Shown here: positions 35,886 to 46,600 of the stretch, piece after piece
Layout of the letters: the number at the start of each line of letters is the position of its first letter
How positions within the stretch are numbered: the first letter of the stretch is position 1
From: an uncultured Flavobacteriaceae bacterium
GTDB lineage: Bacteria > Bacteroidota > Bacteroidia > Flavobacteriales > Flavobacteriaceae
DNA length: 64,000 nt
Assembly: GCA_947497245.1 (NCBI GenBank)
Contig: CANMFO010000001.1
Coordinates: 62,001-126,000, forward strand
Direction of reading: 5' to 3'
Notes under the pieces: model-generated
Told to the model about the DNA's origin: nothing
What the model saw: the letters and a program-made list of their open reading frames with translations, nothing else
The model's database searches: none
Program-made: the position numbers and the translations under genes

Positions 35886-38800
35886 ATGGGGAGTATCAGA
35901 AAAAAAGGTATCGAAAATTTTTTATGGGCATTTATCGCGGTGTGTGTCATCTATAGCTGTGACAGTCCGCCGGAAAACCTCCTAAAGGCGAATGAGGGCA
36001 GCCATATTGTATTGGTGGGAAATAATTTGGGTTCCCGTATGTTGAATTTTGGTCATTTTGAGACCGAAATGCAGCTCAGGTACCCCGACAGTCTATTGTT
36101 TATCCGAAACATGTGCGACGGGGGCAATACGCCGGGTTTCAGGCCACATTCCGCACGGAATTCCCCCTGGGCGTTCCCCGGTGCCGAAAAATTTCAGGAA
36201 GAATACGCTCAGAAGTCGGGAAGTATCGGTCATTATGAAACCCCGGACGAATGGTTGACCAACCTAAAAGCCGATGTCATCCTAGCCTTTTTTGGCTATA
36301 GCGAGTCCTTTCAAGGGCCGGAGGGACTGGAAAATTACAAGGCAGAACTGCACGCGTTCGTCGAACACACCTTAAATCAAAAATACAATGGGACCAGGGC
36401 TCCACAATTGGCCCTGATTTCCCCGATAGCCTTTGAGGACCTGTCCGAAAAGATGGATCTCCCCAATGGCGTTGAGGAGAACAAGAACCTTGCCCTATAT
36501 ACCCAGGCCATGCGGGAAGTGGCCGCTGCGGACAGTGTTTTGTTCGTGGATGCCTTTGAGGAGAGCAAAAAATGGTTTGCAAGCGAAAGCGAGGATTTGA
36601 CCGCAGATGGTTTTCAACTAAATGATCTGGGCTATCAAAAATTTGCGGATTTTCTGGCCGATCAGGTATTTGGAAAGGAAAAGAGCAGGGCGGAGGAAAA
36701 TCGTGGCTTGGTCCACGAGGCGGTAATGGACAAAAATTGGTTCTGGCATAACGACTATAAGATTCCAAACGGTGTGCACGCCTACGGAAGACGTTACGAT
36801 CCGTTCGGTCCGGCAAACTACCCCTACGAAATTGAAAAAATCCGCCAAATGACCGCAATTCGCGATAGTGCGATTTGGGAGGCCACCAAGGGAAAAACAA
36901 TAGATTTGCCCGCGGCCGATGCCATGACCAGAACACTTCCACCGGTAAAAACCAACTACGACCCGGGCCAGGGCGATGTGGATGCCGGTTATTTGTACGG
37001 GCAGGATGCCCTGGACAAGATCAAAGTGCCCCAGGGGTACAAGATAGAACTGTTCGCTTCGGAAAAGGAATTTACCGATCTGGCCAATCCGGTGCAGATG
37101 TCTTTTGACAACAAAGGCAGGCTTTGGGTCGGGGTAATGCCTACCTATCCGCATTACAAACCAGGGGACAGCAAACCCAACGACAAGCTGATTATCCTGG
37201 AAGATACCGATCATGACGGGAAGGCCGACAAGCAAACTACCTTTGCCGACGATCTGCACTTGACCATCGGATTTGAATTTGCCCCGGAAGGGGTGTACGT
37301 ATCCCAGGGTACCAACCTTGTTCTGCTAAAAGATACCGACGGCGATGATAAGGCCGACGTTACCGAAATAATCCTGAGCGGATTTGATGATCACGATACG
37401 CACCATACAGCAGGGGCATTTGTCGCCGATCCGTCGGGGGCCATTTATATGGGCGAGGGAGTGTTCCTGCATACCAACGTGGAAACGGCGTATGGCCCTG
37501 TTCGCGCCACCAATGGCGGATTTTATCGTTATAGCCCGCAACGGCACCATTTGGAACGGACCGCGCAATTGCCGATTCCCAACCCATGGGGGATCGCATT
37601 TGATGACTGGGGGCAAAATTTCTTTGCCCATACCTCCGGTCCCGATATGACCTGGATGATGCCGGGAACGATCAGGCCGCGTTACGGACAAGCCTCCCCA
37701 TTGCCTAAAAACCTGATACAGGAAGAGCATCGGGTGCGACCCACTTCGGGCTTGGAATTTATTTCCAGTCGTCATTTTCCGGATGCGGTTCAGGGCGATT
37801 TGATCATCAACAACACCATAGGATTTTTGGGGACCAAGCAACATACCATGGCGGATGACCCCGAAAGTGCCGGATACAACAGTAGGCACAGATTGGATTT
37901 GATAACTTCCACGGACACGAATTTCCGGCCCGTTGATATGGAATTTGCACCCGATGGATCACTGTACGTAGTGGACTGGCACAATGTATTGGTGGGGCAT
38001 ATGCAGCACAACGCCCGAGATCCGCTTCGGGACCACGTGCATGGAAGGATTTACCGGATTACCTATCCATCAAGGCCTTTGGTGAAACCGGCGAAGATCG
38101 TGGATGCCAGTATCGAAGAACTATTCGAAAATTTAAAGCTACCGGAATACCGTTCACGATATCGCACCAAAAGGGAACTCCGGGCCAGGGACCAGGAGGA
38201 AGTATTGGCAAAGCTGGGAGACTGGGTCGAGGGACTGGATAAGGACGATCCAAGATATGAGCACCATGTACTGGAAGCCCTTTGGGTAAGCTGGGGGTTG
38301 AACAAAATCGATGCCGGACTCCTGGACCAAATGTTGAATGCAGACGATTTTAGGGCACGGGCGGCGGCCGTTAAAGTCTTGCGCTATAGCGGACATCAGA
38401 TCGATAATCAAGCGGAATTGTTGCTAAAGGCGGCCCAGGACAATCACTCCCGGGTTCGTTTGGAGGCACTTGTGGCAGCATCCTGGTTGGACAAGGAGGT
38501 CGGAAACCCCATCTTGCAGGCTGCGGGCAACAAGCCCATGGACGATTGGATGAAGCTGCCATATGAGGCTGCGGTGGCGCATTTGAACGGATATAATTTA
38601 GGTGAAGGAGGACAGTATTCGGAAAAATTTGGCGATAGCAGCTTGAAAACAGCGCTTAAGGGCAAGGAAAAGGAACTGTACATCAAAGGACAGGAAATTT
38701 ATGAAAGGGAAGGCTTTTGTACTACTTGTCACCAACCCGATGGGAACGGACTGACCGCGTCCCAGTTCCCTCCCCTGGCAGGTGTGCCCTGGGTCACGGG

Positions 38801-39077
38801 AAATGAAGACCGGTTGATAAAACTGACTCTTAAGGGAATCATGGGACCGATTGATGTGAAAGGCAAAACCTATCCGGGACAAGTACCGATGACCCCTTTC
38901 GGCGGAATGCTGGATGATGAGGAAATGGCCGCGGTACTGACCTACGTCAGGAATAGTTTCGGCAACCAAGCGGCTCCCATTTCTCCTGAACAAGTGAAAA
39001 AGGTACGGGAAAGCATCAAGGACAAAGAAGGCTTCTACTCGGCGGAAGAACTCTTAAAGGAACATCCGATGGATTAG
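35886..39077 (+). CDS. Large lipoprotein: SGNH-like domain, propeller dehydrogenase, cytochrome c
   Basis: 1063 residues. Lipobox VIYSC (Cys25). Residues 38-255 resemble an SGNH/GDSL hydrolase domain (FFGYSESFQGPEGL, LTADGFQLNDLGYQKFADF), but block I reads VGNNLGS instead of GDS, so hydrolase activity is doubtful. A PVC-type membrane-bound dehydrogenase propeller (about 380-720) follows with calcium-like loops DTDHDGKADK and DTDGDDKADV, then HEAT-like helices (about 760-930) and a C-terminal cytochrome c with C945-T-T-C948-H949 and Met in GQVPMTPFGG. It is probably a periplasmic sugar dehydrogenase that ends the oxidoreductase operon. Its last 4 nt overlap the convergent mutarotase gene. Confidence 0.85.
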   Translation: MGSIRKKGIENFLWAFIAVCVIYSCDSPPENLLKANEGSHIVLVGNNLGSRMLNFGHFETEMQLRYPDSLLFIRNMCDGGNTPGFRPHSARNSPWAFPGAEKFQEEYAQKSGSIGHYETPDEWLTNLKADVILAFFGYSESFQGPEGLENYKAELHAFVEHTLNQKYNGTRAPQLALISPIAFEDLSEKMDLPNGVEENKNLALYTQAMREVAAADSVLFVDAFEESKKWFASESEDLTADGFQLNDLGYQKFADFLADQVFGKEKSRAEENRGLVHEAVMDKNWFWHNDYKIPNGVHAYGRRYDPFGPANYPYEIEKIRQMTAIRDSAIWEATKGKTIDLPAADAMTRTLPPVKTNYDPGQGDVDAGYLYGQDALDKIKVPQGYKIELFASEKEFTDLANPVQMSFDNKGRLWVGVMPTYPHYKPGDSKPNDKLIILEDTDHDGKADKQTTFADDLHLTIGFEFAPEGVYVSQGTNLVLLKDTDGDDKADVTEIILSGFDDHDTHHTAGAFVADPSGAIYMGEGVFLHTNVETAYGPVRATNGGFYRYSPQRHHLERTAQLPIPNPWGIAFDDWGQNFFAHTSGPDMTWMMPGTIRPRYGQASPLPKNLIQEEHRVRPTSGLEFISSRHFPDAVQGDLIINNTIGFLGTKQHTMADDPESAGYNSRHRLDLITSTDTNFRPVDMEFAPDGSLYVVDWHNVLVGHMQHNARDPLRDHVHGRIYRITYPSRPLVKPAKIVDASIEELFENLKLPEYRSRYRTKRELRARDQEEVLAKLGDWVEGLDKDDPRYEHHVLEALWVSWGLNKIDAGLLDQMLNADDFRARAAAVKVLRYSGHQIDNQAELLLKAAQDNHSRVRLEALVAASWLDKEVGNPILQAAGNKPMDDWMKLPYEAAVAHLNGYNLGEGGQYSEKFGDSSLKTALKGKEKELYIKGQEIYEREGFCTTCHQPDGNGLTASQFPPLAGVPWVTGNEDRLIKLTLKGIMGPIDVKGKTYPGQVPMTPFGGMLDDEEMAAVLTYVRNSFGNQAAPISPEQVKKVRESIKDKEGFYSAEELLKEHPMD

Positions 39078-39415
39078 TTTTCTTTCTGAAACTCAAAAAT
39101 TTTCTCCATGGGTAGCCACTTTTCCCCTGGCTTGGCCATGGGAAGAGCCTGTTGGTACTCCCACATCAACACTTCCCAGTCCTGGACTTTTGCATTATCG
39201 GCGTCCATTTGGGCTTTTTTCTCGAACGAAAAGGAATCCCCGACCTCGATGATCATGAACAGACGGTTCCCCACGCGATAGATTTCCATATGTTCAATAC
39301 CAGAATCCTGGAGACTGGCCAATACCTCGGGCCAAACATTCCTATGGTATTCCTCGTATTTATCGATCAGCAGGGGGTCGTCTTTTAAATCGAGCGCTAA
39401 GCAGTGTCTTTTCAT
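39074..39415 (-). CDS. L-rhamnose mutarotase family protein
   Basis: 113 residues from the ATG at 39415 (14 codons inside the longest frame). Family landmarks are CLALDLKDDPLLIDKYEEYH, VWPEVLASLQDSGIEHMEIY and the end block WEYQQALP...GEKWLPMEKIFE. Such proteins turn alpha- into beta-anomers of L-rhamnose or L-fucose. No rhamnose kinase or aldolase is nearby, so L-fucose or another deoxysugar is equally possible. It is the last gene of the leftward set and its 3' end overlaps the convergent cytochrome lipoprotein gene by 4 nt. Confidence 0.88.
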   Translation of the reverse strand: MKRHCLALDLKDDPLLIDKYEEYHRNVWPEVLASLQDSGIEHMEIYRVGNRLFMIIEVGDSFSFEKKAQMDADNAKVQDWEVLMWEYQQALPMAKPGEKWLPMEKIFEFQKEN

Positions 39416-39498
39416 GTATTTGATTTTTTTGAAAAAAGTGATATCGATTGGGGACAAAACCTGCCTTTTATGATGACATCACATTATTTAAATTGGTC

Positions 39499-40269
39499 TT
39501 ATTTCAGGATCAATTTACCAAAAACGGACGGTTTATGAAAACTGGCACCTGTTGGGGACCAGGCATACATCCCCCGTTCCATCCCTTGACTCATATCAAG
39601 TCGGTAAAAATTGATCTTAATTTCCGTACCGAAGGTGATCTGCTCCCCATTTTCGGACTTCAAATCGTTAAAGGGAATTGCCACTTCCACCGTCCAGCTT
39701 TTGTCGATATCGTCGCGCTGGTTGAGCGTGCCATTGACCATCACGGCTGTTTCGATACCCTGTAGATCGAACCGTGCCGTGCTCTCTACATCGATGTTCT
39801 GTGGGTCCACAATATAACTGTCGAACAGCACATTGGCGGGGGAGACCTCAATTTCAACGTAGTTTTGGGGGATGTCATCAACATCGATAAAGACTTCCAC
39901 GGCCTCTTCTTTCTATAGATGGTCGTCCCTTTGCGTATACAGGCTCCAGATATCCGGGTCCATACAGTAAAAACTGAGATACAGCTTATCGGTATCGTAA
40001 CAGGCCCTTACCGTGGTTGTCAATCTGGAATCGGTAACCGGCTCCGCCGAACGGTTTTCTTCAAGGTACACCGGTTTGGACCGCTTCCATACCGAATCAT
40101 TGGGATTGCCGTCGATCACGGGAGGTACGGAAGCAAAATTCGCTTCGATCTGTCTTTCTTGTCCGAAAGACGTCGTACAGTGCAAAGTCAATAGGCTACC
40201 AAAAAGCAGGCGTGCCATCATCGATTTGGCGTCCAAAAGGACCATCAGGAGGTATAATTTATTTCGCAT
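39499..40269 (-). pseudogene. CBM9-like carbohydrate-binding protein interrupted by one amber codon
   Basis: Two open frames, 40269-39913 and 39912-39499, are in the same reading frame and separated only by a TAG at 39915-39913. Joined they make 256 codons: a signal peptide (start at 40269 or, better, 40221), then PVIDGNPNDSVWKRSKPVYL at the start of a family 9-like carbohydrate-binding fold, then across the stop RDDHL-[stop]-KEEAVEVFIDVDD, then IPFNDLKS near the end. In this family a Trp often precedes the acidic EVFID strand, so TGG to TAG is the simplest lesion. A sequencing error must be excluded before calling it dead. Confidence 0.8.
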
Positions 40270-40328
40270 TCCATCTTATTTATTGGTAAGGGTACCAATG
40301 CCATTTCCACACTTTGGCCAGGGCGGCA

Positions 40329-41417
40329 CTAATCTATTTTCAGGAAATTCACGACATTTTGGTAGTAAACCTTGTTCAACACATCGTTCGAAAGCCCCAA
40401 GCCTCGGGTAGTACGCCCTCTTAATTCCACGGAATCCGTACTGCTCAGGTATTTCCATAGGCGATCATAGTTCACGTCAAGATTCATTTTTTCCTCTTGA
40501 AGCTGGGCCGGGGCCATCGAATCCTGGGGGATGCCGTTGCCAAAATCGGAGCCGAACATGATCCGGTCTTGGTATTTTTCAAAGAATGCCCTTACCTTTT
40601 CACTATCCTGTCGTGCCAGATCGCCAAACCTAGCGCCGGGCTCCACACTCATATTCGGGAACCTGTCGAGTCGCGCTGCCACCATATCCACGTCATGGGA
40701 CATACTGCCAAGGTGGGCACATAGGATGTTTAGATCGGGGTTCTTTTCGATCCAATGATCCCTGGCCGTTATAATCGTTTCGTATGTAGGTATTTCCGGA
40801 AAATGGTAGGCGTGGTATTGGGGGTGTTCCTTGTAGTAACCATAATGCGGACTATCTGGATCCAGTTCGCGCCATGCCTGCTCGGGCTCTCCTATGTGGG
40901 CCATAACTGGAATGTTTTTGGTTTTTAGGTAGTCCCATATGGGCTGCAGTCGCGGATCATCGATTTGGATGAACGCACCAGAGGCATCCTTGGTCACCAT
41001 GCCAAAATTCTTCCAAACCTTGACCATCCTTGCCCCGGCCTTAATCTCCCCTTCCAATTGCGCAATGGTTTTCTCGGCAAAATCCGGGGCATCGATTCCA
41101 ACACCTATAAACGAAGTGCAAAGGAAAAACAGTTCAGGATCCGTCTGGGTATGCGCCAGATATTTGTCCCAACTTCGGCGAATGTCCATGGAATCTTTGT
41201 GGAATACGTCGACCAGGACCCCCTGCATATTCCATTTTTCGAAAAAGGCGGGTAGGTAGTCCCGTTTGTGTTGATAGTGGGCGTGGACATCGATTTTTTT
41301 GATAGTCCCGGATTCAGCCCCAGCGGCCTGGAGGTCATTTGATGGTTTCTCCCCTGTTTTGGGTTTGCATGTGGCCAAAGCGAGGGCCGTGATCAAAAAA
41401 AGCGTCCAATTTTTCAT
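40329..41417 (-). CDS. Lipoprotein amidohydrolase (amidohydrolase 2 / COG2159-type)
   Basis: 362 residues. Lipobox ALATC (Cys17). The TIM-barrel amidohydrolase pattern begins with KIDVHAHYQHKRD (HxH metal ligands), followed by MAHIGEPEQAW, LCAHLGSM and FGSDFGNG for later ligands. Relatives decarboxylate or hydrolyse lactones and amides. The outer location makes a sugar lactonase acting on products of the neighbouring periplasmic dehydrogenases a reasonable guess, but not shown. Confidence 0.87.
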   Translation of the reverse strand: MKNWTLFLITALALATCKPKTGEKPSNDLQAAGAESGTIKKIDVHAHYQHKRDYLPAFFEKWNMQGVLVDVFHKDSMDIRRSWDKYLAHTQTDPELFFLCTSFIGVGIDAPDFAEKTIAQLEGEIKAGARMVKVWKNFGMVTKDASGAFIQIDDPRLQPIWDYLKTKNIPVMAHIGEPEQAWRELDPDSPHYGYYKEHPQYHAYHFPEIPTYETIITARDHWIEKNPDLNILCAHLGSMSHDVDMVAARLDRFPNMSVEPGARFGDLARQDSEKVRAFFEKYQDRIMFGSDFGNGIPQDSMAPAQLQEEKMNLDVNYDRLWKYLSSTDSVELRGRTTRGLGLSNDVLNKVYYQNVVNFLKID

Positions 41418-41659
41418 GTATATGGTTTAGAAAATGAGCAATGCTTCAATATGTCTGTTCCAGTTTTGGGTCAACCCCTTGAAATTAGTGATTTTTTCCA
41501 TACCATTGCATATTGCGTCCATCCCTTGGACATACCAGGGCAAACTCCTATTCCGAACAGCGTGGTTTGTTCTTTATGATTGAAATTTTTGCAAAGGGTT
41601 AAATGGATTTTTGTTTCACGCATTTTCGGACTTCCGATAGGGACGGGTGGTACGGTGCT

Positions 41660-43372
41660 TCACTGGGGCCTTGGCACAATCCCCGTTCGTTTTCCCCATT
41701 GCAACCACATTTCCGCCATTTTCCGTACCAATTGCGGATGCGCCGCCGCTAGGTCGTGCATTTCGGTCCGATCTTTTTCCATATCGAACAGTTCCCAATT
41801 GTCTAGAGCCAGTTCATTTACCTCGTCCCAAAGGAAGGAGTGTTTTTTGTCCGCTTTGGAAACAAGCTTCCATTTTCCCATTCTAATGGCCCGGTTTCCT
41901 TCGTGTTCCCAATAAATGGCTTCCCTTTCCAGTCTTTTCCCTTCAAAGACAGGGACCAGGCTCTTCCCTTCCATGGGCTGGATCTCATTTCCATTGTAGG
42001 TTTTGGGATAGCTATTGCCCCCGACCTCCACGCAGGTTGCCATGATGTCCACTAGATGGGCGGGTTCGGTTCGGAACCCACCGATCCCCGAAGTTCCAGA
42101 ATTGATTTTGGCCGGCCAATGAACGATTAGCGGTGAGGAAATGCCACCTTCATGTACCCAATGCTTGTATTCCCGGAAAGGAGTGTTGCTCGCATTGGCC
42201 CAATTTCGTCCATAGGCTGTATAGCCTTCGGGGGGACCTGGCCACCCTTCTTTCATTATCTTAATGGGTTTACCATCCCGGGTTGCCAAGGGCACCATTT
42301 CGGTTTGAAGTTCATCAGGGGTCAGGGGTACGATATCTTTTTCATCCGGACGATCCTTCACCCAATCCAACTCTTCCGCACAGGCACCATTGTCCTGTAG
42401 GTAAATGATCAAGGTGTTTTCCAGTTCCCCACGGGCCTTAAGTGCGTCCACTACCTTTCCGATGCCTTCATCCATAAGGGTGGTCATGGCCGCATAGGTT
42501 TCCATATTGGCCAGTTCCCATTCCCTGTCCGGAACATCAGCAGACCAGGGTTGCACAAATGGATCTCTGGGGGTGAGTTCCCAACCTGTCTTGGTCAGCC
42601 CCATTTTCTTCATCCGTTCAAAGCGCTCCCTGCGCACCTCGTCCCATCCCTTGTCGTACTTTCCTTTGTATTGGGATATGGCCTTGGCCGGAGCGTGCAT
42701 GGGCCAATGGGCAGCGGTATACGACAGGTACAGAAAAAAAGGATGGTCCCCCCGATGCTCCTCAATGCGTTTAACGGCGTAATTGGTAAAATCCGTGGTA
42801 CAATAAAAACCGTCCCGAGGTGCCACGTATTCATTATCTTCTGTCAATGAACGCGGATCATAAAGACTGCCCGCTCCCGAAATCATCCCAAAGAATTTTT
42901 CAAAGCCCCTTTGTCTGGGCCAATTGTGTTTGTCGGGGTTTTCGATCACGTATGGGGTCACATGCCATTTTCCGGACATGTATGTGGAATAGCCTGCCGC
43001 TTTCAGGGCTTCGGCAATCGTCACGGCGTTGTAGCTCAAATCCCCCTTAAACGCTGGAGTTCCCCGGTCATCCACCATATGGCCGACCCCGGCTTGTTGG
43101 GGATACAGACCGGTAAGTAGGGAAGCACGGGTAGGACAACAACGGGCCGTATTGTAGAACTGGGTAAATCGCAATCCGTTGGCCGCCAGTTCATCGAGCC
43201 TCGGGGTCTTGATCTCTCCTCCATAACAACCAATATCCGAATACCCCATATCATCCCCCATGATGAGCACGATATTGGGTGGTGAATCCTGTATCTTGGA
43301 AGGAGTGGACGATTCGCAACTTTGATAGAGCATCGCGCTAAAAATTACCAATATCCCCATACGTTTTTTCAT
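41660..43372 (-). CDS. Arylsulfatase-type lipoprotein, Cys-type (S1 family)
   Basis: 570 residues from the ATG at 43372. Lipobox LYQSC (Cys19). The sulfatase signature is C78-C-P-T-R82 followed by ASLLTG, with C78 the residue oxidised to formylglycine. Metal ligands D40-D41 (MGDDMGYSD) and the later LQDNG block are present. C-terminal KWKLV...LYDMEKD-type pattern (LFDMEKDRTEMHDLA) confirms the family. Substrate unknown; S1 subfamily cannot be assigned by eye. It is separated by 256 nt from the large cytochrome gene upstream, so it may have its own promoter. Confidence 0.93.
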   Translation of the reverse strand: MKKRMGILVIFSAMLYQSCESSTPSKIQDSPPNIVLIMGDDMGYSDIGCYGGEIKTPRLDELAANGLRFTQFYNTARCCPTRASLLTGLYPQQAGVGHMVDDRGTPAFKGDLSYNAVTIAEALKAAGYSTYMSGKWHVTPYVIENPDKHNWPRQRGFEKFFGMISGAGSLYDPRSLTEDNEYVAPRDGFYCTTDFTNYAVKRIEEHRGDHPFFLYLSYTAAHWPMHAPAKAISQYKGKYDKGWDEVRRERFERMKKMGLTKTGWELTPRDPFVQPWSADVPDREWELANMETYAAMTTLMDEGIGKVVDALKARGELENTLIIYLQDNGACAEELDWVKDRPDEKDIVPLTPDELQTEMVPLATRDGKPIKIMKEGWPGPPEGYTAYGRNWANASNTPFREYKHWVHEGGISSPLIVHWPAKINSGTSGIGGFRTEPAHLVDIMATCVEVGGNSYPKTYNGNEIQPMEGKSLVPVFEGKRLEREAIYWEHEGNRAIRMGKWKLVSKADKKHSFLWDEVNELALDNWELFDMEKDRTEMHDLAAAHPQLVRKMAEMWLQWGKRTGIVPRPQ

Positions 43373-43628
43373 GGTGCACTTTTTTGTCTTATCCAAACGG
43401 CCGTATTCCCTATTTCTCGGTGCGCCCAGGCATAATATGGAATTGCGATATGGGAGGGACTCTCGATTTTCCCCACACTACCAAAAACCACGGGATCGAA
43501 CGTGCAACTGAATTTTTCTTCTTCGGCAACCGTTCCTTGAGAACCCCATTGGGATTATCCACTTCTTTCGCACAATTAAGAGTTTTATTATTTCTGTTCA
43601 CAGTTTGGAAACCAGTATAAGATAAGGA

Positions 43629-46600
43629 TTATAAACTTTCCTCGGGTTGAAGCGTTTTTAGGTACGACACCAGATCCAGGACATCAGAATCGGTCAGGGT
43701 ATTCAATAACCCTTCCGGCATCATCGATTTCTCGGTTACGTCCCTTGACCGGATTTTTGATTTATTGATTGAAATGGGGTCCTGCCCGACCACCCTTAAG
43801 GTAATATTTCGATCGTTTTCGGCAATGATATTTCCACTGTACGTCCTGCCGTCCTGTGTGATGACCACGACCAGCTTATAATCATCTTGAATCTCACCAC
43901 TGGGGTTGAGAATGTTGTTCAAAAGATAGGCGGTATTGGTCCTGTTCGATCCGGTCAGGTCCGGACCTATTTTTCCACCCTCCCCGAACATAACATGACA
44001 TGCCGAGCAGGTCCTCTGATAGATGAGCTTTCCTTTGCTGGCATTCGCATTTGCGATGGATTCATCTGAAAGTAATCTTTGGTATTTGTTGAATTGCCCC
44101 TGAATATCCCCTGAAATGTCGTCGATGGGTCCCCATATCTCGACAAAACCGCTACCCACAACCCTTCTCATTTGCATGGCCACATAGGCAGGAATATCTT
44201 TCCTGGGAATGGTACCTTCCTTGATGGCCCTGGCCAAGCCCCTGCCATATGTCGGCCTGGAGGCAAGGGTTAAAATGGCTTCTTGCTTTTCGGAAGGCGA
44301 AAGTTTCGGGTATTTACGGAATAGGGTTTTGCCCAAATCTTCATTTTCGTAGGCAGCTATCGCCCGTATTGCTTCCATACGCAGCTTGGGATCCTCCAAC
44401 AATCGGGGCAGGGCGGCTTCCAATTCCTCACGTTGGTGCAGGGCCAAATTTTTGATGGCGTTTTGCTTTTGGGCTATTCCGTACCCCGTATCGTTTATGA
44501 TCGTCATCATTTTTTTCGCAGCTTCCGCATTGCCAAAATGTTGTGCGATTTCATCTGACAAGGGCGACAATCGGGGATTGGATTGAAGGGATTTGTAGAC
44601 CGACCCCCAATTCGAGGGCTCAGAGCTATCGGAACGACCTTCCAACCCGGCCAGCATCCCATTGAGCAGGTACATCTGTTTATCGGATCCCTTACCTATT
44701 TCTGCTACCAATTTTTGAAGCTGGTCCCCGTCGACCAAACGCCTGCCAATTTTCTCGACCAGGGACGGTATTTCACATTTATCCGCCAAGATCAAGGCTG
44801 CCTCGGGTCGATCTGCCAAAATGGGTTCTATGCCAAACCACAACATCAGTGGGATGTTCGGATCCCTGCCGTCTTCCTTATATTGCACCAGTGATGCGGC
44901 TATATCCCAGCGATCTTCCCGATCCATTCTTTGGAGGGCACCCGCCATATACCGGCGGACCACTGGGGAAGGCTCATTTTTTGCCAATTCCCGGATGGCC
45001 TCAATACCTTCTTTTGAAACAGGGGCATCCTCGCCCAAAAACTGGATTGCCCAGGCCCGGACATGTTGATCTTTGTCCCTTAGCAAGGAAATCAATTCCG
45101 CTGGGTCCAGGTTTCCGGTAATCCACAAGGTCCAGAGGGCCCGAAGTCTCAAATCCTCTTCATTTTCACCGTCCATAAGATTCTCCAAATGGTCCAAGGC
45201 GGCCTTATCGAGCGTCCTTTGTACGGCCCGATGTTGTAGAATGATCCGGGCTCTTTGTGCGTGCCAGTTGCTTTTGCGCTGTTGTAAGGCAACCAACTCC
45301 ATATCACTTTTGTCGTTCAGGTCATCGAACCTTCCCGGCCAGTTTTCCGCTGCCGAGGTTTCGGGCATAATTCGAAATACCCTTCCGGTTTCCTTATTGA
45401 GCACTTCCCCTCCACAAATATCCGCATCGTGCCAATCCAGTACATAAAGACCGCCTTCCGGCCCAACCTCCATGCTAAACCCTACCCATTGTGCGTTGTT
45501 GGCCAACATGAAATCTTCACCGTGACTGGCCGTGAACCCAGAGCCCGTTGGTGTTAGAACATCCGAAAGAACGGCATGTTCATGAATATTCGCCATAAAG
45601 ATCCGCCCCTGTTGATCGGGGGGAAATGCATCGGACTGATAGATTCTCGCTCCGCCATGGGCCGACCGATGTCGATGATCGACGATGGTTTTGATATCCT
45701 CATATACATACGGATTGAAATGTTGTCCACCCTGTCTGTGATAAATACCTCCAGGAACAATATGGAATAAATGCGGGATGACACAGGCGGAAATGAACAA
45801 TTGTCCCTTTGAATCATAATCGATGCCCCAGGGATTGCTAAAGCCGTGCGCCACTACCTCGAAGCGATCCTTTATGGGATGGTACCTCCAAACGCCCCCG
45901 TTGATATCCACTCCATCGGCATTCAGAAGATCATCGGGAAAATCTTCCCGATGACGGTAGATCCTTCCTTTGCCCTTGGGTTTTCGAATTACCGATGGCG
46001 TGGCAAACCCTTCCAGCCCGTAGAGCCATCCATCCGGCCCCCAGTGAAAACTGTTGATCGTCTCGTGCCGATCCCGGATTCCCCATCCGGTCAATAAGAC
46101 CTTGATAGCTTCCTCATCGGCCCGGTCATCCCCATTTTTGTCGGGCACAAAGAGCAGATTGGGCGGGGCGCCCAAAAATAGGCCACCATGACCGACAGCG
46201 ATTGCCGAAGGAAAGGGAATCCCGTCCAAAAAAACCTTTTTGGTATCAGCGACCCCGTCCTGATCCGTATCCTCTAAAATTAAAATTCTGCTATCCCCGA
46301 AATTGGAAAAACCATGCCCCCGGGATTCGTAGTCCCGATTTTCGGCTATCCACATTCTTCCCTTATCATCCCAGCAAAATGCCATGGGCTGCGTGATCAT
46401 GGGCTCAGACGCAAAAGCGTTTACTTCATAGCCTTCCTTGACGGTCATGGCCCGTACCGCCTCTTCCGGGCTCAAGAGCTTGGCATCCCGGCCTTCTTTT
46501 TTTGCGAGGTCCCAAAGCGAGGCTGTATTGTACATTCCCTTATCTCCCACGTAATCCCCCCAGAGATCGTCCATTTTAATGGCGTTCAATTTTCCGGTAT

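Noticed and set aside
39499-40269. Two separate small genes
   Set aside because: Both frames are the same phase, only a stop codon apart, and their residues join into one CBM9-like pattern.
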